From JAGVSR01 sp963825555 (GTDB lineage Bacteria; Pseudomonadota; Alphaproteobacteria; Rhizobiales; Hyphomicrobiaceae), in the NCBI GenBank assembly GCA_963825555.1, contig CAWGTZ010000020.1, positions 42,759 to 106,758 on the forward strand: a DNA stretch of 64,000 nucleotides, in the 5' to 3' direction. The notes beneath the pieces are model-generated. The model saw only the letters and a list, made by a program, of their open reading frames with translations, was not told where the DNA came from and ran no database searches. Shown here one piece after another: positions 17,121 through 25,597 of this stretch. The first letter of the stretch is position 1. Each line of letters starts with the position of its first letter. A program made the position numbers and the translations under genes.

Positions 17121-18449
17121 ATGTCGAGCCAAAAATCCGCCACTGGAAGCCAGACGGCGGGAGCACTAGGGGCACCGGCCATCGTAGCCGCCAAGAAGGA
17201 TCTGTACGAGATCGGAGAAATTCCGCCGCTCGGTCACGTTCCCAAGAATATGTATGCCTGGGCAATCCGCGAAGAGCGGCATGGCGAGCCCGACAAGGCC
17301 ATGCAGATCGAAGTGCTGCCAACCTGGGAGTTGGATAGCCACGACGTGTTGGTGCTCGTGATGGCCGCGGGCGTTAACTACAATGGCGTATGGGCGTCTC
17401 TCGGCGTGCCGATTTCGCCGATCCGCGACGTCCACAAACATCCCTACCACATCTGCGGTTCCGACGCGTCGGGCATCGTCTGGGCTGTCGGCTCCAAGGT
17501 GAAGCGCTGGAAGGTCGGCGATGAAGTCGTCATCCACTGTAACCAGGACGACGGTGACGACGAAGAGTGCAACGGCGGCGACCCCATGTTCTCGCCGTCC
17601 CAGCGGATCTGGGGATATGAAACGCCAGACGGCTCTTTTGCACAGTTCTGCCGCGTGCAGGACCGTCAGCTTCTCGAGCGGCCCAAGCATCTGACCTGGG
17701 AAGAAAGCGCCTGCTACACGCTCACACTCGCCACCGCCTATCGCATGTTGTTCGGCCACCGTCCGCACGTTCTGCGTCCGGGCCACAACGTGCTGGTGTG
17801 GGGTGCGGCCGGCGGTCTCGGCGCCTTCGCCGTTCAGCTGTGCGCCACGTCGGGAGCCAATGCGATCGGCATTATCTCAGACGACGACAAGCGTGATTTC
17901 GTCATGCAGCTCGGCGCCAAGGGTGTCATCAATCGCAAGAACTTCAAGTGCTGGGGCCAGCTACCCAAGGTCGGTTCGTCCGAGTACAACACGTGGCTCA
18001 AGGAGATGCGGGGCTTCGGAAAGGCGATCTGGGACATCACTGGCAAGGGCGTGAACGTCGACTGCGTATTCGAGCACCCCGGTGAAACGACGATCCCGGT
18101 TTCGGTGCAGGTTGTGAAGCGCGGCGGCATGGTCGTTATTTGTGCGGGCACGACGGGCTACAATCTCACGATGGATGCCCGGTATCTCTGGATGCATCAG
18201 AAGCGCGTTCAGGGCTCGCACTTCGCCAACCTCGCCCAGGCGAGCCAGGCCAACAAGCTGGTCGTCGAGCGACGCATCGATCCTTGCATGTCCGAGGTCT
18301 TTTCCTGGGAGCACATCCCCAAGGCGCACATGGTCATGATGCGCAACGAGCATAAGCCCGGCAACATGGCAGTGCTGGTGTCGGCTCCGACCACGGGCCT
18401 CAAGACACTGGAAGACACGATCGAGGCCAGCGAGCAGCGCCGCGCCTGA
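17121..18449 (+). CDS. ccr: Crotonyl-CoA carboxylase/reductase
   Basis: Reductively carboxylates crotonyl-CoA with NADPH and CO2 to (2S)-ethylmalonyl-CoA, the committing step of the ethylmalonyl-CoA pathway. The 442-residue zinc-free medium-chain dehydrogenase has the NADPH-binding WGAAGGLGAFAVQL segment (near residue 230), the substrate-domain pattern AAGVNYNGVWASLGVP, HICGSDASGIV, and QDDGDDEECNGGDPMFSPSQR, characteristic of this enzyme rather than of other alcohol-dehydrogenase relatives. Start ATG at 17121 is preceded by GGGAGAGACGGGAG. An in-frame upstream ATG at 17025 would add 32 residues of basic sequence not expected in the family. Pathway genes ecm and mcd flank it within 5 kb. Confidence 0.93.
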   Translation: MSSQKSATGSQTAGALGAPAIVAAKKDLYEIGEIPPLGHVPKNMYAWAIREERHGEPDKAMQIEVLPTWELDSHDVLVLVMAAGVNYNGVWASLGVPISPIRDVHKHPYHICGSDASGIVWAVGSKVKRWKVGDEVVIHCNQDDGDDEECNGGDPMFSPSQRIWGYETPDGSFAQFCRVQDRQLLERPKHLTWEESACYTLTLATAYRMLFGHRPHVLRPGHNVLVWGAAGGLGAFAVQLCATSGANAIGIISDDDKRDFVMQLGAKGVINRKNFKCWGQLPKVGSSEYNTWLKEMRGFGKAIWDITGKGVNVDCVFEHPGETTIPVSVQVVKRGGMVVICAGTTGYNLTMDARYLWMHQKRVQGSHFANLAQASQANKLVVERRIDPCMSEVFSWEHIPKAHMVMMRNEHKPGNMAVLVSAPTTGLKTLEDTIEASEQRRA

Positions 18450-18478
18450 TCGCAGGCTTGTGAGGTCTGAACGGAAAA

Positions 18479-18507
18479 AAGGCGGGCGGCCTCAGGCAGC
18501 CCGCCTT
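18479..18507 (-). terminator. Rho-independent terminator for the brkB gene (also shields ccr)
   Basis: A stem of about 9 bases (AAGGCGGGC / GCCCGCCTT) with an 11-base loop, flanked on the plus-strand left by a run of A, so the minus strand ends in T. It is 35 bases past the brkB stop and 30 past the ccr stop, and would end transcription from both sides of this convergent pair, best for brkB. Confidence 0.7.
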
Positions 18508-18541
18508 CACTATCTGCACGAAGCTACGAGCACAGCGCCTG

Positions 18542-19426
18542 TCAGGCGATCTCGACAACTTCGCTCTTATTGTTGTTGTCGTGGCCGTTGCCATTCCCCA
18601 GCTTCTTCAGCTCCATGATCCCGCGATTGATCTCCGCGCCCAGAATGATGATGATCGCCGTGAACTGGAAGAAGATGAGCGAGATCATCAGCTGCGAAAG
18701 GCCGGCATAGAAACGGGTGTAATGGCTGAGATCGAGGTAGTGCGAATAGAGCGCCGCTACCGCCACCCATAGCAGCACAGACAGAAGAACACCTGGCCAA
18801 ACGTCGGCGAGGCGGCGCTTGCCGGCTGCCAGCCAGAGATGGAAAGCGATGAGCTGAGACGCGATTACCACGACCGCAAGAGCGTAGCGCTGGATGGTAT
18901 CCCACCAGGTGGAGTCCAGAATACTCTTGGCCCACTCCGGCTCGAATTCCGCAAGCTTCTCGGCGATCGCAGGACCGAATAGAACGCCCCACGTCAAGAC
19001 TAGCATGGAGATGGCGCTGACAAACACGAACAGCATGCTGATCAGCAGGCAAACGGGGTAGCGCCTCGTCTCCTGGACCCGATAGGCACTGTTCAAGGCA
19101 GCCCTCATGGTCTCGATGGCACTCGTAGCAAAGAAGAGAGCGACGAAGCCGGAGACCGTCAGAAGGTCGATACGGCTGGAGCCCATGACGGATTCGACTT
19201 GCGGGGCGAGAGCGGATGCCACCGCCTCGGGCAGAATGTCGAAGAGCTGCGCGACCGAGCGGGCGGCAAGATCCCGGCCGCCAAAAACACCCGACAGCGC
19301 GCCCACGAAAATGCAGAATGGAAAAAGGGAAACAACGAACGAGAAGGCGACCGCGCCCGCAAGCGAGAAGCCGGAATGCTCGTAAAGCCTATAAACGGCA
19401 CCCAAAAATGCTCGATAGCGCTTCAT
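18542..19426 (-). CDS. YihY/virulence factor BrkB family membrane protein
   Basis: Inner-membrane protein of the YihY (formerly RNase BN) family, function unknown; the RNase claim for this family was withdrawn in the literature. The 294-residue product has about six membrane spans, starting with AVAFSFVVSLFPFCIFVGALSG, and the conserved stretch FFATSAIETMRAALNSAYRVQETR near residues 96-120. The final helix is followed by a basic tail and an Asn/Glu-rich C-terminus. The ATG at 19426 is chosen; a TTG at 19459 would lengthen it by 11 residues. It lies between ccr and mcd but is likely unrelated to them. Confidence 0.75.
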   Translation of the reverse strand: MKRYRAFLGAVYRLYEHSGFSLAGAVAFSFVVSLFPFCIFVGALSGVFGGRDLAARSVAQLFDILPEAVASALAPQVESVMGSSRIDLLTVSGFVALFFATSAIETMRAALNSAYRVQETRRYPVCLLISMLFVFVSAISMLVLTWGVLFGPAIAEKLAEFEPEWAKSILDSTWWDTIQRYALAVVVIASQLIAFHLWLAAGKRRLADVWPGVLLSVLLWVAVAALYSHYLDLSHYTRFYAGLSQLMISLIFFQFTAIIIILGAEINRGIMELKKLGNGNGHDNNNKSEVVEIA

Positions 19427-19459
19427 GCCAGGGGGAGGGTCTCGATCCAAAGGCGGCAA

Positions 19460-20048
19460 ACTAGCCTCAGCGGACCGAAGGGTCCATGACGCAGATGCAA
19501 CGCGGTCCGGTTATTCTCCAGGCATTTTGCACGGTTGAAGCGCAATCTGCATGCGGCGAACCGCTCCCTTAAGATCTGAGGACTGACCAAATCGGCTAGA
19601 TATACTCGAATTGATCATTATATAGGCCCTAAGTTCGCCGCTTGCGCCACCTCGCTCTGCCGGGGGGCGGCTGGCCCCTCGGCAAGGCCAACACCCTCGA
19701 AACGCCTGTGTTCGGTCACCACGGTCCGATCCAGTCCTGGCGGCATCGCGTAATTTCATACATAGCATCAGAGAATTCAAACGAGCCCCAGGGGCCAAGG
19801 CTCCTGGGTGAAGGCTTCTCCCGATGAAACCGAGCCCTCAACCCTCGCGTGGCCTAGCTTATGGCCAGCGCGCGGGTTGAATCACAAGCGCTGCAGGGGC
19901 ACCCTGCTTCGTTCGGGTGATGTCCGCGCTGGCATGTCGCGCGACGAGCGCATTGCCACGCGGGGTGGCGCGGATAATTTGCACGGCGAACAAGGGGCCC
20001 GCCGGACCGGCTACGGACGCCCTGTCAAGATCTTGGAGGACGACGAGA
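19460..20048. other. Upstream region of mcd, no gene supported
   Basis: The 590-base gap contains AT-rich islands (19600-19640 and 19755-19785) in otherwise GC-rich DNA, so promoter sequences for the divergent brkB and mcd genes probably sit here. No ORF with a ribosome-binding site or recognisable protein was found. Confidence 0.4.
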
Positions 20049-21728
20049 ATGACCATCGCACAGCTCAAGGCCCAGTCCGACGTTCTGGCTTCGGATCCCG
20101 ACCGCCTGATCGCGCGGACCGCCGAGGTGGTCAGTGCAGCCGATCGCATCCTGGCGCTCGCCAAGACCGGTGTGCGCCAGCGCATCCAGGATGCAGGGGG
20201 TATCGATGCGGCCCAGCATGCCGCCCACGGCCTCGCCTGGCTCGCCACCACTGTGGAATCGCTTCGCCAGTTGAACGTTTGGGCCGCGACGCTCCATTCT
20301 GAGGGTAATTTCGGCGAGTTCGAACAGCTCTTGTTGGCCGCGGCATTTGCAGAATACGGCGCGCAGATCGCCGGTGGCATCCCGATGAGCCAAGTGGAAA
20401 TCATCCGCCCCGAACAGCTCGGCATCCCGCGGGCTGATATCCGCAAGTATGAAGACGCCATCGCCGACGTTGTCGAGGCCGGCAGCTCAGAGAGCGTCAA
20501 GCAGCGCCTCGCCGACCTCATCGAGGCCATGCAGGGAGCGACGACCTACGGTAACACCGGTCTCGACGAAACGCATGCCGAGATCCAGGAACAGATGAAG
20601 ACGTTCTCGGATGCCGAAGTCGTGCCGCATGCCCACGAGTGGCACCTGAAGAACGAATACATTCCTCTCGATGTCGTCCAGCACCTCGCTGAACTCGGCG
20701 TCTTCTCGCTTTCGCTACCGGAAGAATTCGGCGGCATGGGCCTCGGCAAGCTGGCCATGTGCGTGGTCTCGGAAGAGCTTTCGCGCGGCTACATCGGCGT
20801 AGGCTCGCTGGGAACGCGCGCCGAGATCGCCGGTGAACTTATCCTGCACAACGGCACGGCCGAACAGAAGGCCAAGTATCTGCCCAAGATCGCAACCGGT
20901 GAGATCCTGCCGACCGCAGTCTTCACCGAGCCCAACACCGGATCGGACCTCGCGTCTCTGAAGACGCGCGCGGTGAAGGAAGGCGACGTTTACAAGATCA
21001 CCGGCCAGAAGACCTGGATCACGCACCCGGTCCGCGCCGATGTCATGACAGTTCTGACGCGCACGAACCCGGAGGAGAAGGGCTACAAGGGCCTCTCCAT
21101 GTTCCTGGCTGAGAAGCCGCGCGGCACCGACGACAATCCGTTTCCAGCCAAAGGCATGACCGGCGGTGAGATCGAAGTGCTCGGCTACCGCGGCATGAAG
21201 GAGTACGACATCTCCTTCGACGCCTTCGAAGTGCCTACTGAGAACCTGCTTGGTGGCGTCGAGGGCCAGGGCTTCAAGCAGCTCATGGCGACTTTCGAAG
21301 GGGCCCGCATTCAGACCGCCGCGCGCGCAGTCGGCGTCGCCCAGTGCGCGATGGATCTGGCTCTCAAGTACGGCTTGGAACGCGTGCAGTTCGGCAAGCC
21401 GATCTACAAGTTCCCGCGCGTCGCCAACAAGGTCGTGATGATGGCGGTCGAGACGATGATCGCCCGCCAGCTGACGTACTTCGCCGCCCGCGAGAAGGAT
21501 CAGGGCCGCCGATGCGACCTGGAAGCCGGCATGGCGAAGCTGCTCGGCGCCCGCGTCGCCTGGGCCAACGCTGATAACGCTCTGCAGATTCACGGCGGCA
21601 ATGGCTTCGCGCTCGAGTATCCTGTGTCCCGTGTGCTTTGTGACGCGCGTATCCTCAACATCTTTGAAGGTGCCGCCGAGATCCAGGCGCAGGTCATCGC
21701 CCGGCGTCTGCTCGAAGGTGCCAACTAA
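20049..21728 (+). CDS. mcd: Methylsuccinyl-CoA dehydrogenase
   Basis: FAD-dependent acyl-CoA dehydrogenase that oxidises (2S)-methylsuccinyl-CoA to mesaconyl-CoA in the ethylmalonyl-CoA pathway. The 559-residue product has the roughly 150-residue N-terminal extension typical of Mcd and absent from ordinary acyl-CoA dehydrogenases, then the standard fold: SLPEEFGGMG, TEPNTGSDLASLKT (flavin loop), KTWITH, and a C-terminal domain with ARAVGVAQCAMDLAL, GKPIYKFP and QIHGGNGFALEYPVSR. ATG at 20049 has GGAGGA 8-10 bases before it. The assignment relies on the length, extension and pathway neighbours; a generic acyl-CoA dehydrogenase cannot be wholly excluded. Confidence 0.9.
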   Translation: MTIAQLKAQSDVLASDPDRLIARTAEVVSAADRILALAKTGVRQRIQDAGGIDAAQHAAHGLAWLATTVESLRQLNVWAATLHSEGNFGEFEQLLLAAAFAEYGAQIAGGIPMSQVEIIRPEQLGIPRADIRKYEDAIADVVEAGSSESVKQRLADLIEAMQGATTYGNTGLDETHAEIQEQMKTFSDAEVVPHAHEWHLKNEYIPLDVVQHLAELGVFSLSLPEEFGGMGLGKLAMCVVSEELSRGYIGVGSLGTRAEIAGELILHNGTAEQKAKYLPKIATGEILPTAVFTEPNTGSDLASLKTRAVKEGDVYKITGQKTWITHPVRADVMTVLTRTNPEEKGYKGLSMFLAEKPRGTDDNPFPAKGMTGGEIEVLGYRGMKEYDISFDAFEVPTENLLGGVEGQGFKQLMATFEGARIQTAARAVGVAQCAMDLALKYGLERVQFGKPIYKFPRVANKVVMMAVETMIARQLTYFAAREKDQGRRCDLEAGMAKLLGARVAWANADNALQIHGGNGFALEYPVSRVLCDARILNIFEGAAEIQAQVIARRLLEGAN

Positions 21729-21745
21729 AGGCCGGACCCGTCGCT

Positions 21746-22158
21746 GTGCCGCGCTCCACGCTGATGCTTGCAGTCATGGCGGCGCCGTTGATTTTCAACG
21801 GCGCCTTTTCGCTGACGATCATCCGCTGAAGGGAACCCGCTGGGCGCTGAAAAAAGTGCAGGGCGTCGCAGTCCACACCGGCCTTACCCTGAGCTTCGAG
21901 GACACGCGCGTAACAGGCAGCACGGGCTGCAACCGGTTCTGGGCGCCGGTTGACTACCTCCCCGCACCCGCCATCGATATCGGCCCGCCGCAGAGTGCCC
22001 GGCTCTATTGCCAGGGCGCGATGGCGGTGGAGCGCGCCTACCTGGCCTCCCTCGAAACGGTCGTGACATTCCGGATCGACGGTTCAATTCTGCAAATGTC
22101 ATTGGATGACGGGGATATTTTCCTCGAACTGGAACGCGATCAGACCAGCAGCCCCTAG
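21746..22158 (+). pseudogene. META-domain (HslJ-like) secreted protein with a frameshift after the signal peptide
   Basis: The META domain (HslJ-like heat-shock and periplasmic proteins) is recognisable in one frame from about 21817: GTRWALKKVQG, GCNRFWAPVDY, and a strand-rich rest to the stop at 22158. A plausible signal peptide starts at GTG 21746 or ATG 21764 in a different frame (LMLAVMAAPLIFNGAFS). One extra base near 21806-21811, at a run of four T, would join the two as a signal peptide with an A-F-S-A cleavage site followed by DDHPLKGTRW. As the sequence stands the product stops shortly after the signal. It could be a sequencing error or a true loss. Confidence 0.6.
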
Positions 22159-22326
22159 TTGTTCTGTCGGGCTGAACCTAAAAAACTCGCGGCTGGGCGA
22201 CGGATTTGCTCCTCATCATCGTTATCCCATGTACGTCCGGTTTTCCGAAGGAGCCGCGCGCTCGAAGAATCGCCCGGGGAAGGCGCTTTCGCGTGTGAAA
22301 TCGATCATGAGCAAGGAGCGACACAA

Positions 22327-22638
22327 ATGAGAAAGACTGCCATGACGTTGGCCGCACTGGCCATCGGCGGCCTGATGAGCACGTCAGTGTCCGCCGCGCC
22401 GCTGAGTTCTGTAGCCAGCGCCGGTGTGAAGCAGGGCTTGGCGAATTCGAATGTCGAGCAAGTTCATAAAAAGAGGCGGGGTTGGAAGCACCACCGCCAC
22501 TGGAAGAAACCCCGCGGATACCGCTACTACGGCCACCGTTATCCCCACTACCGGGGCTGGTACCGCTACAATTACCGCCCTTATGACTGGCGCACTCGCG
22601 GATGCGTGGTGATCGGTCCCGTTTGGTTCTGCCCCTGA
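22327..22638 (+). CDS. Small secreted protein rich in Tyr, Arg and His
   Basis: The 103-residue product has a signal peptide (MTLAALAIGGLMSTSVSAAP) and a mature domain full of aromatic and basic residues (WKHHRHWKKPRGYRYYGH, then YPHYRGWYRYNYR), ending in CVVIGPVWFCP with two cysteines. AAGGAG precedes the start by 8 bases. Small secreted proteins of this YRH-rich type are common and uncharacterised in Hyphomicrobiales. Function is unknown. A hairpin-plus-T terminator follows. Confidence 0.75.
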   Translation: MRKTAMTLAALAIGGLMSTSVSAAPLSSVASAGVKQGLANSNVEQVHKKRRGWKHHRHWKKPRGYRYYGHRYPHYRGWYRYNYRPYDWRTRGCVVIGPVWFCP

Positions 22639-22681
22639 GGCTGTCATCAGTTAACTTCAACATGGTAAAAGCATCTGGATT

Positions 22682-22711
22682 GGGCGGTGGTCAGACGGCC
22701 GCCGCCCTTTT
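22682..22711 (+). terminator. Rho-independent terminator after the Tyr/Arg-rich secreted protein
   Basis: A 9-base GC stem (GGGCGGTGG / CCGCCGCCC, with a G-U pair) with an 8-base loop is followed by TTTT on the plus strand, 44 bases after the stop of the small secreted protein gene. Confidence 0.6.
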
Positions 22712-22822
22712 GCCGCGCGCGAATTGTGCGACAGATTGCACCGCATGCCAAACTTCAGGCAGTGTCTCGACAAGCCGCCACACTTGGCCGTCATGAGAAG
22801 CTGAGATCAGGGAGTGCTCGCC

Positions 22823-23650
22823 ATGAGATCAGGATTTTTCGTAAAGCCTTCTGCGGCGCTAGCCGTTCTGTGCCTCACCGTCTTCGCCGCGATCCCAGCC
22901 TCCGCAAAATCGTGCGGCAATGGTCCGGCAGGATTTCCAGCATGGCTCGACAGCTTCGAGGATCGCGCTCGCGCCGCGGGCATCTCGCAGGCGACGCTCA
23001 ATCGCGCCCTCTCCGGGGTCACCTACGACCCTACCGTTATCCGCCGCGACCGAAATCAGAAGTCCTTCAAGCTGAGCTTCGAGCAATTCTATGCCCGCCG
23101 GGTCGGCTCCTATCTGTTGAAGTCGGCCCGCTCCAAGATGAAGACTCATGCGGCTCTGCTTGCGCGCGTCGAAAAGCGCTACGGCGTGCCGAAGGAAATC
23201 CTTGTTTCGATCTGGGGATTGGAGACCAACTTCGGCCGCGATGGCGCGGGCAAATATTCCATCATCCGCTCCATTGCCACGCTCGCCTATGACTGCCGCC
23301 GCTCGGAGTTCTTCACCGGACACCTCATGGCGGCATTGCGCATCGTGCAGAAGGGCGACATGACCCCAGCGCAGATGCGCGGAGGTTGGGCCGGCGAAAT
23401 CGGCCAGGTTCAGTTCCTGCCCGGCTCGTACGACAAGTACGCGGTCGATTTTGATGGCGACGGACGACGCGACCTCGTCCATTCCGTTCCAGACATGCTG
23501 GCCTCCACCGCCAATTTTCTCAAGGGTCATGGCTGGAAATCGGGACAGCCTTGGGGGCCGGGCACGGCGAACTACAGCGTGATCAAGGACTGGAACCGCG
23601 CCGATGTATACGCGCGCACCATTGCAGTCATGGCGCAGCGGCTACAGTAA
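22823..23650 (+). CDS. Lytic murein transglycosylase (MltB-like, SLT family 3)
   Basis: Periplasmic enzyme that cleaves the glycan backbone of peptidoglycan. The 275-residue product has a signal peptide (residues 1-28) and the MltB-type catalytic domain: LESF-type helix with FEDRARAAGIS, IWGLETNFGRDGAG carrying the catalytic Glu (E of GLETNFG), DCRRSEFF, GWAGEIGQVQFLPGSYDKYAVDFDGDGRRDL and a C-terminal NFLKGHGWKSGQPW. ATG at 23823 relative to the window start at 22823 is preferred over GTG 22814. No C-terminal peptidoglycan-binding domain is present, unlike the second family member at 31635-33110. Confidence 0.85.
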   Translation: MRSGFFVKPSAALAVLCLTVFAAIPASAKSCGNGPAGFPAWLDSFEDRARAAGISQATLNRALSGVTYDPTVIRRDRNQKSFKLSFEQFYARRVGSYLLKSARSKMKTHAALLARVEKRYGVPKEILVSIWGLETNFGRDGAGKYSIIRSIATLAYDCRRSEFFTGHLMAALRIVQKGDMTPAQMRGGWAGEIGQVQFLPGSYDKYAVDFDGDGRRDLVHSVPDMLASTANFLKGHGWKSGQPWGPGTANYSVIKDWNRADVYARTIAVMAQRLQ

Positions 23651-23682
23651 CCAGCCGCTTGCCCTCACGGCCGCCGGATGCC

Positions 23683-24642
23683 ATGACGCTGGCCATGACT
23701 CGATCACAACCATCTGAATCCGATCTGCGCGTCATCTCCCTCATAGCAAGCGCGACGGAAATTCTCCATGCCCTCGGCGCTGGCGCCACCCAGGTCGCCC
23801 GCTCACACGAGTGCGACTATCCCGTCTCCGTCCTCGAGCTGCCTCAGCTGACAAGGGCCAAGTTCAAGGTCCACGGCGCCACCAGCGCCGAGATCGACCG
23901 ATCGGTAAAGGGACTCATCGAGCAGGGGCTCGCCGTCTACGAGGTCGATGCAGATCGTATGCGCGAGTTGTCTCCGAACCTTATTCTAACCCAGGACCAG
24001 TGCGAGGTCTGCGCCGTCTCGCTCGCAGATGTCGAGCGCGCGCTTTGTACCTGGACCGATAGCGCAGCACAGATCGTGTCACTGCGCCCGCACACGATGG
24101 ACGACGTCTATGCCGACATCCACCGCATCGCCAGGGACATCGGCCGTCCCGAGGCGGGGTTCACTTTGGTCAATGAGATGCAGGAGCGGATCGCCGCCAT
24201 CACCCGCGCCGTCGCCGGACGCCCGCGACCCGTGCTTGGTTTCATCGAGTGGATCGAGCCGCCCATGTCGGGTGGCCACTGGATGCCCGAACTGATCGCC
24301 GCCGCGGGCGGAACGAGCCCATTCGGGGTCAAAGGCGAGAACTCGCCCTGGATCACGTGGGAAGAGGTGGCGGCGGCAGACCCCGATGTCATCCTCGTCG
24401 CACCCTGCGGTTACGAGATCGAGACATCGCTGCCGGAACTGAAGGCGCTGCGCGATCACCCTATCTGGAGCAGGCTGAGGGCCGTGCGCGAAGACCGCGT
24501 ATTCGTTGCGGACGGCAACGCGTTCTTCAACCGGCCCGGCCCGCGACTTGTCGAAAGCGCGGAGATCCTCGCCGAGATCCTGCACCCGGACGTGTGCGCA
24601 TACGAACATCAGGGCAAGGCCTTCGTTCCCCTCCCCGGCTAG
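23683..24642 (+). CDS. Cobalamin-binding-type periplasmic-binding domain protein without a signal peptide
   Basis: The 319-residue protein belongs to the class III periplasmic-binding fold (BtuF-like): RVISLIASATEILHALGAG, the HECDYP stretch, SPNLILTQDQCEVC, WIEPPMSGGHWMPELIAAAGG and the second lobe DPDVILVAPCGYEIE. Such proteins bind corrinoids or Fe complexes. No signal peptide precedes it; the N-terminus begins with a short MTLAMTRSQPSESDLRV, so it may be cytoplasmic or the true export signal is missing. No ABC permease or ATPase lies nearby. It is followed by an SDR gene 55 bases away in the same direction. Confidence 0.7.
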   Translation: MTLAMTRSQPSESDLRVISLIASATEILHALGAGATQVARSHECDYPVSVLELPQLTRAKFKVHGATSAEIDRSVKGLIEQGLAVYEVDADRMRELSPNLILTQDQCEVCAVSLADVERALCTWTDSAAQIVSLRPHTMDDVYADIHRIARDIGRPEAGFTLVNEMQERIAAITRAVAGRPRPVLGFIEWIEPPMSGGHWMPELIAAAGGTSPFGVKGENSPWITWEEVAAADPDVILVAPCGYEIETSLPELKALRDHPIWSRLRAVREDRVFVADGNAFFNRPGPRLVESAEILAEILHPDVCAYEHQGKAFVPLPG

Positions 24643-24697
24643 CGGCCGAAAATCCCTCTGCGAAATCTTTCTCAAGCGTCCCTTAGGAGCCCCGTCC

Positions 24698-25525
24698 ATG
24701 ACCCAGCGCACGATCCTTATCACCGGCTGTTCGTCGGGGATCGGGCTGGCGTCCGCCAGAGTTATGAAGGCGCGCGGCTGGCGTGTTATAGCCACCGCCC
24801 GGCGCACGGAAGACCTTGAGATGCTGCGCCAAGATGCCGGGGTCGAAGCCCTACCGCTCGAACTGGCTGAACCTGCCTCGGTAGCGGCATGCGCCGAAGT
24901 TGCCCTTGCTCTCTCCGGAGAAAAGCTGGATGCGCTCTTTAACAATGCGGCGTACGGCCAAGTGGGGGCGGTCGAGGACCTGACAGCCGACGTGCTCCGC
25001 CGCCAGATCGAGGTCAACCTCATCGCCCAGCATGACTTGACCCGGCGCTTGGTGCCTGCCATGCGTCGACAGGGGCAGGGGCGTATCGTTCAGTGCTCTT
25101 CCGTGCTCGGTCTCGTGTCGGCTCCGTTCCGCGGCGCATACTGCGCTTCCAAGTTCGCGATGGAAGCCTTGAGCGATGCCATGCGCATGGAACTCGCCGG
25201 CAGCGGAATCCATGTCGCGCTGATCGAACCGGGGCCGATCCGTACCCGTTTCGTCGCGAGCGCCCTGACCAACTTCGTCGAAACCGTGGATATCGCGGCC
25301 TCATCCCACCGCGCGCACTACGAGGCGCGGCTCGCGCGCATGGAGCAGGGTGGCAAGAACACATTCAAACTTGAACCCGAGGCTGTTGCCGCCAAGCTCG
25401 TTCATGCCGTAGAGAGCCCCCGGCCCCGGCGGCGCTATTACGTCACGACACCCACGTACGCCACCGCAGCTCTGAAGCGGCTGGCCCCGCAGGCCGCCGT
25501 CGACTGGTTCGTGCGCCGGATGTGA
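24698..25525 (+). CDS. Short-chain dehydrogenase/reductase (SDR)
   Basis: NAD(P)-dependent oxidoreductase of the classical SDR family. The 275-residue product has the dinucleotide motif TGCSSGIGLAS (residues 9-19), the NNAAYGQ structural motif, the catalytic Ser (SSVLGLVSAPF), YCASK (Tyr-x-x-x-Lys), and the PGPIRTRF segment. TAGGAG precedes the start. Substrate unknown. It shares a terminator with the convergent OmpA-domain gene. Confidence 0.8.
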   Translation: MTQRTILITGCSSGIGLASARVMKARGWRVIATARRTEDLEMLRQDAGVEALPLELAEPASVAACAEVALALSGEKLDALFNNAAYGQVGAVEDLTADVLRRQIEVNLIAQHDLTRRLVPAMRRQGQGRIVQCSSVLGLVSAPFRGAYCASKFAMEALSDAMRMELAGSGIHVALIEPGPIRTRFVASALTNFVETVDIAASSHRAHYEARLARMEQGGKNTFKLEPEAVAAKLVHAVESPRPRRRYYVTTPTYATAALKRLAPQAAVDWFVRRM

Positions 25526-25536
25526 CCGCCAAAAAA

Positions 25537-25564
25537 AGAAGCGGAACCTTTGGGCCCCGCTTCT
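25537..25564 (-). terminator. Rho-independent terminator for the DUF937-OmpA gene
   Basis: An 8-base perfect stem (AGAAGCGG / CCGCTTCT) with an 11-12-base loop has seven A at its left edge on the plus strand, that is, a T-run on the minus strand, 34 bases past the OmpA-domain gene stop. It also lies 11 bases past the convergent SDR gene stop. Confidence 0.75.
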
Positions 25565-25597
25565 GCTTGATTTTGGCTTGAGCGCAGGTCGGCGCGC

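Noticed and set aside
20715..21593. 292-codon frame opposite mcd
   Set aside because: Antisense shadow without a recognisable product.
24079..25062. 327-codon frame opposite the B12-binding-type protein and SDR genes
   Set aside because: Crosses two genes on the other strand and has no family.
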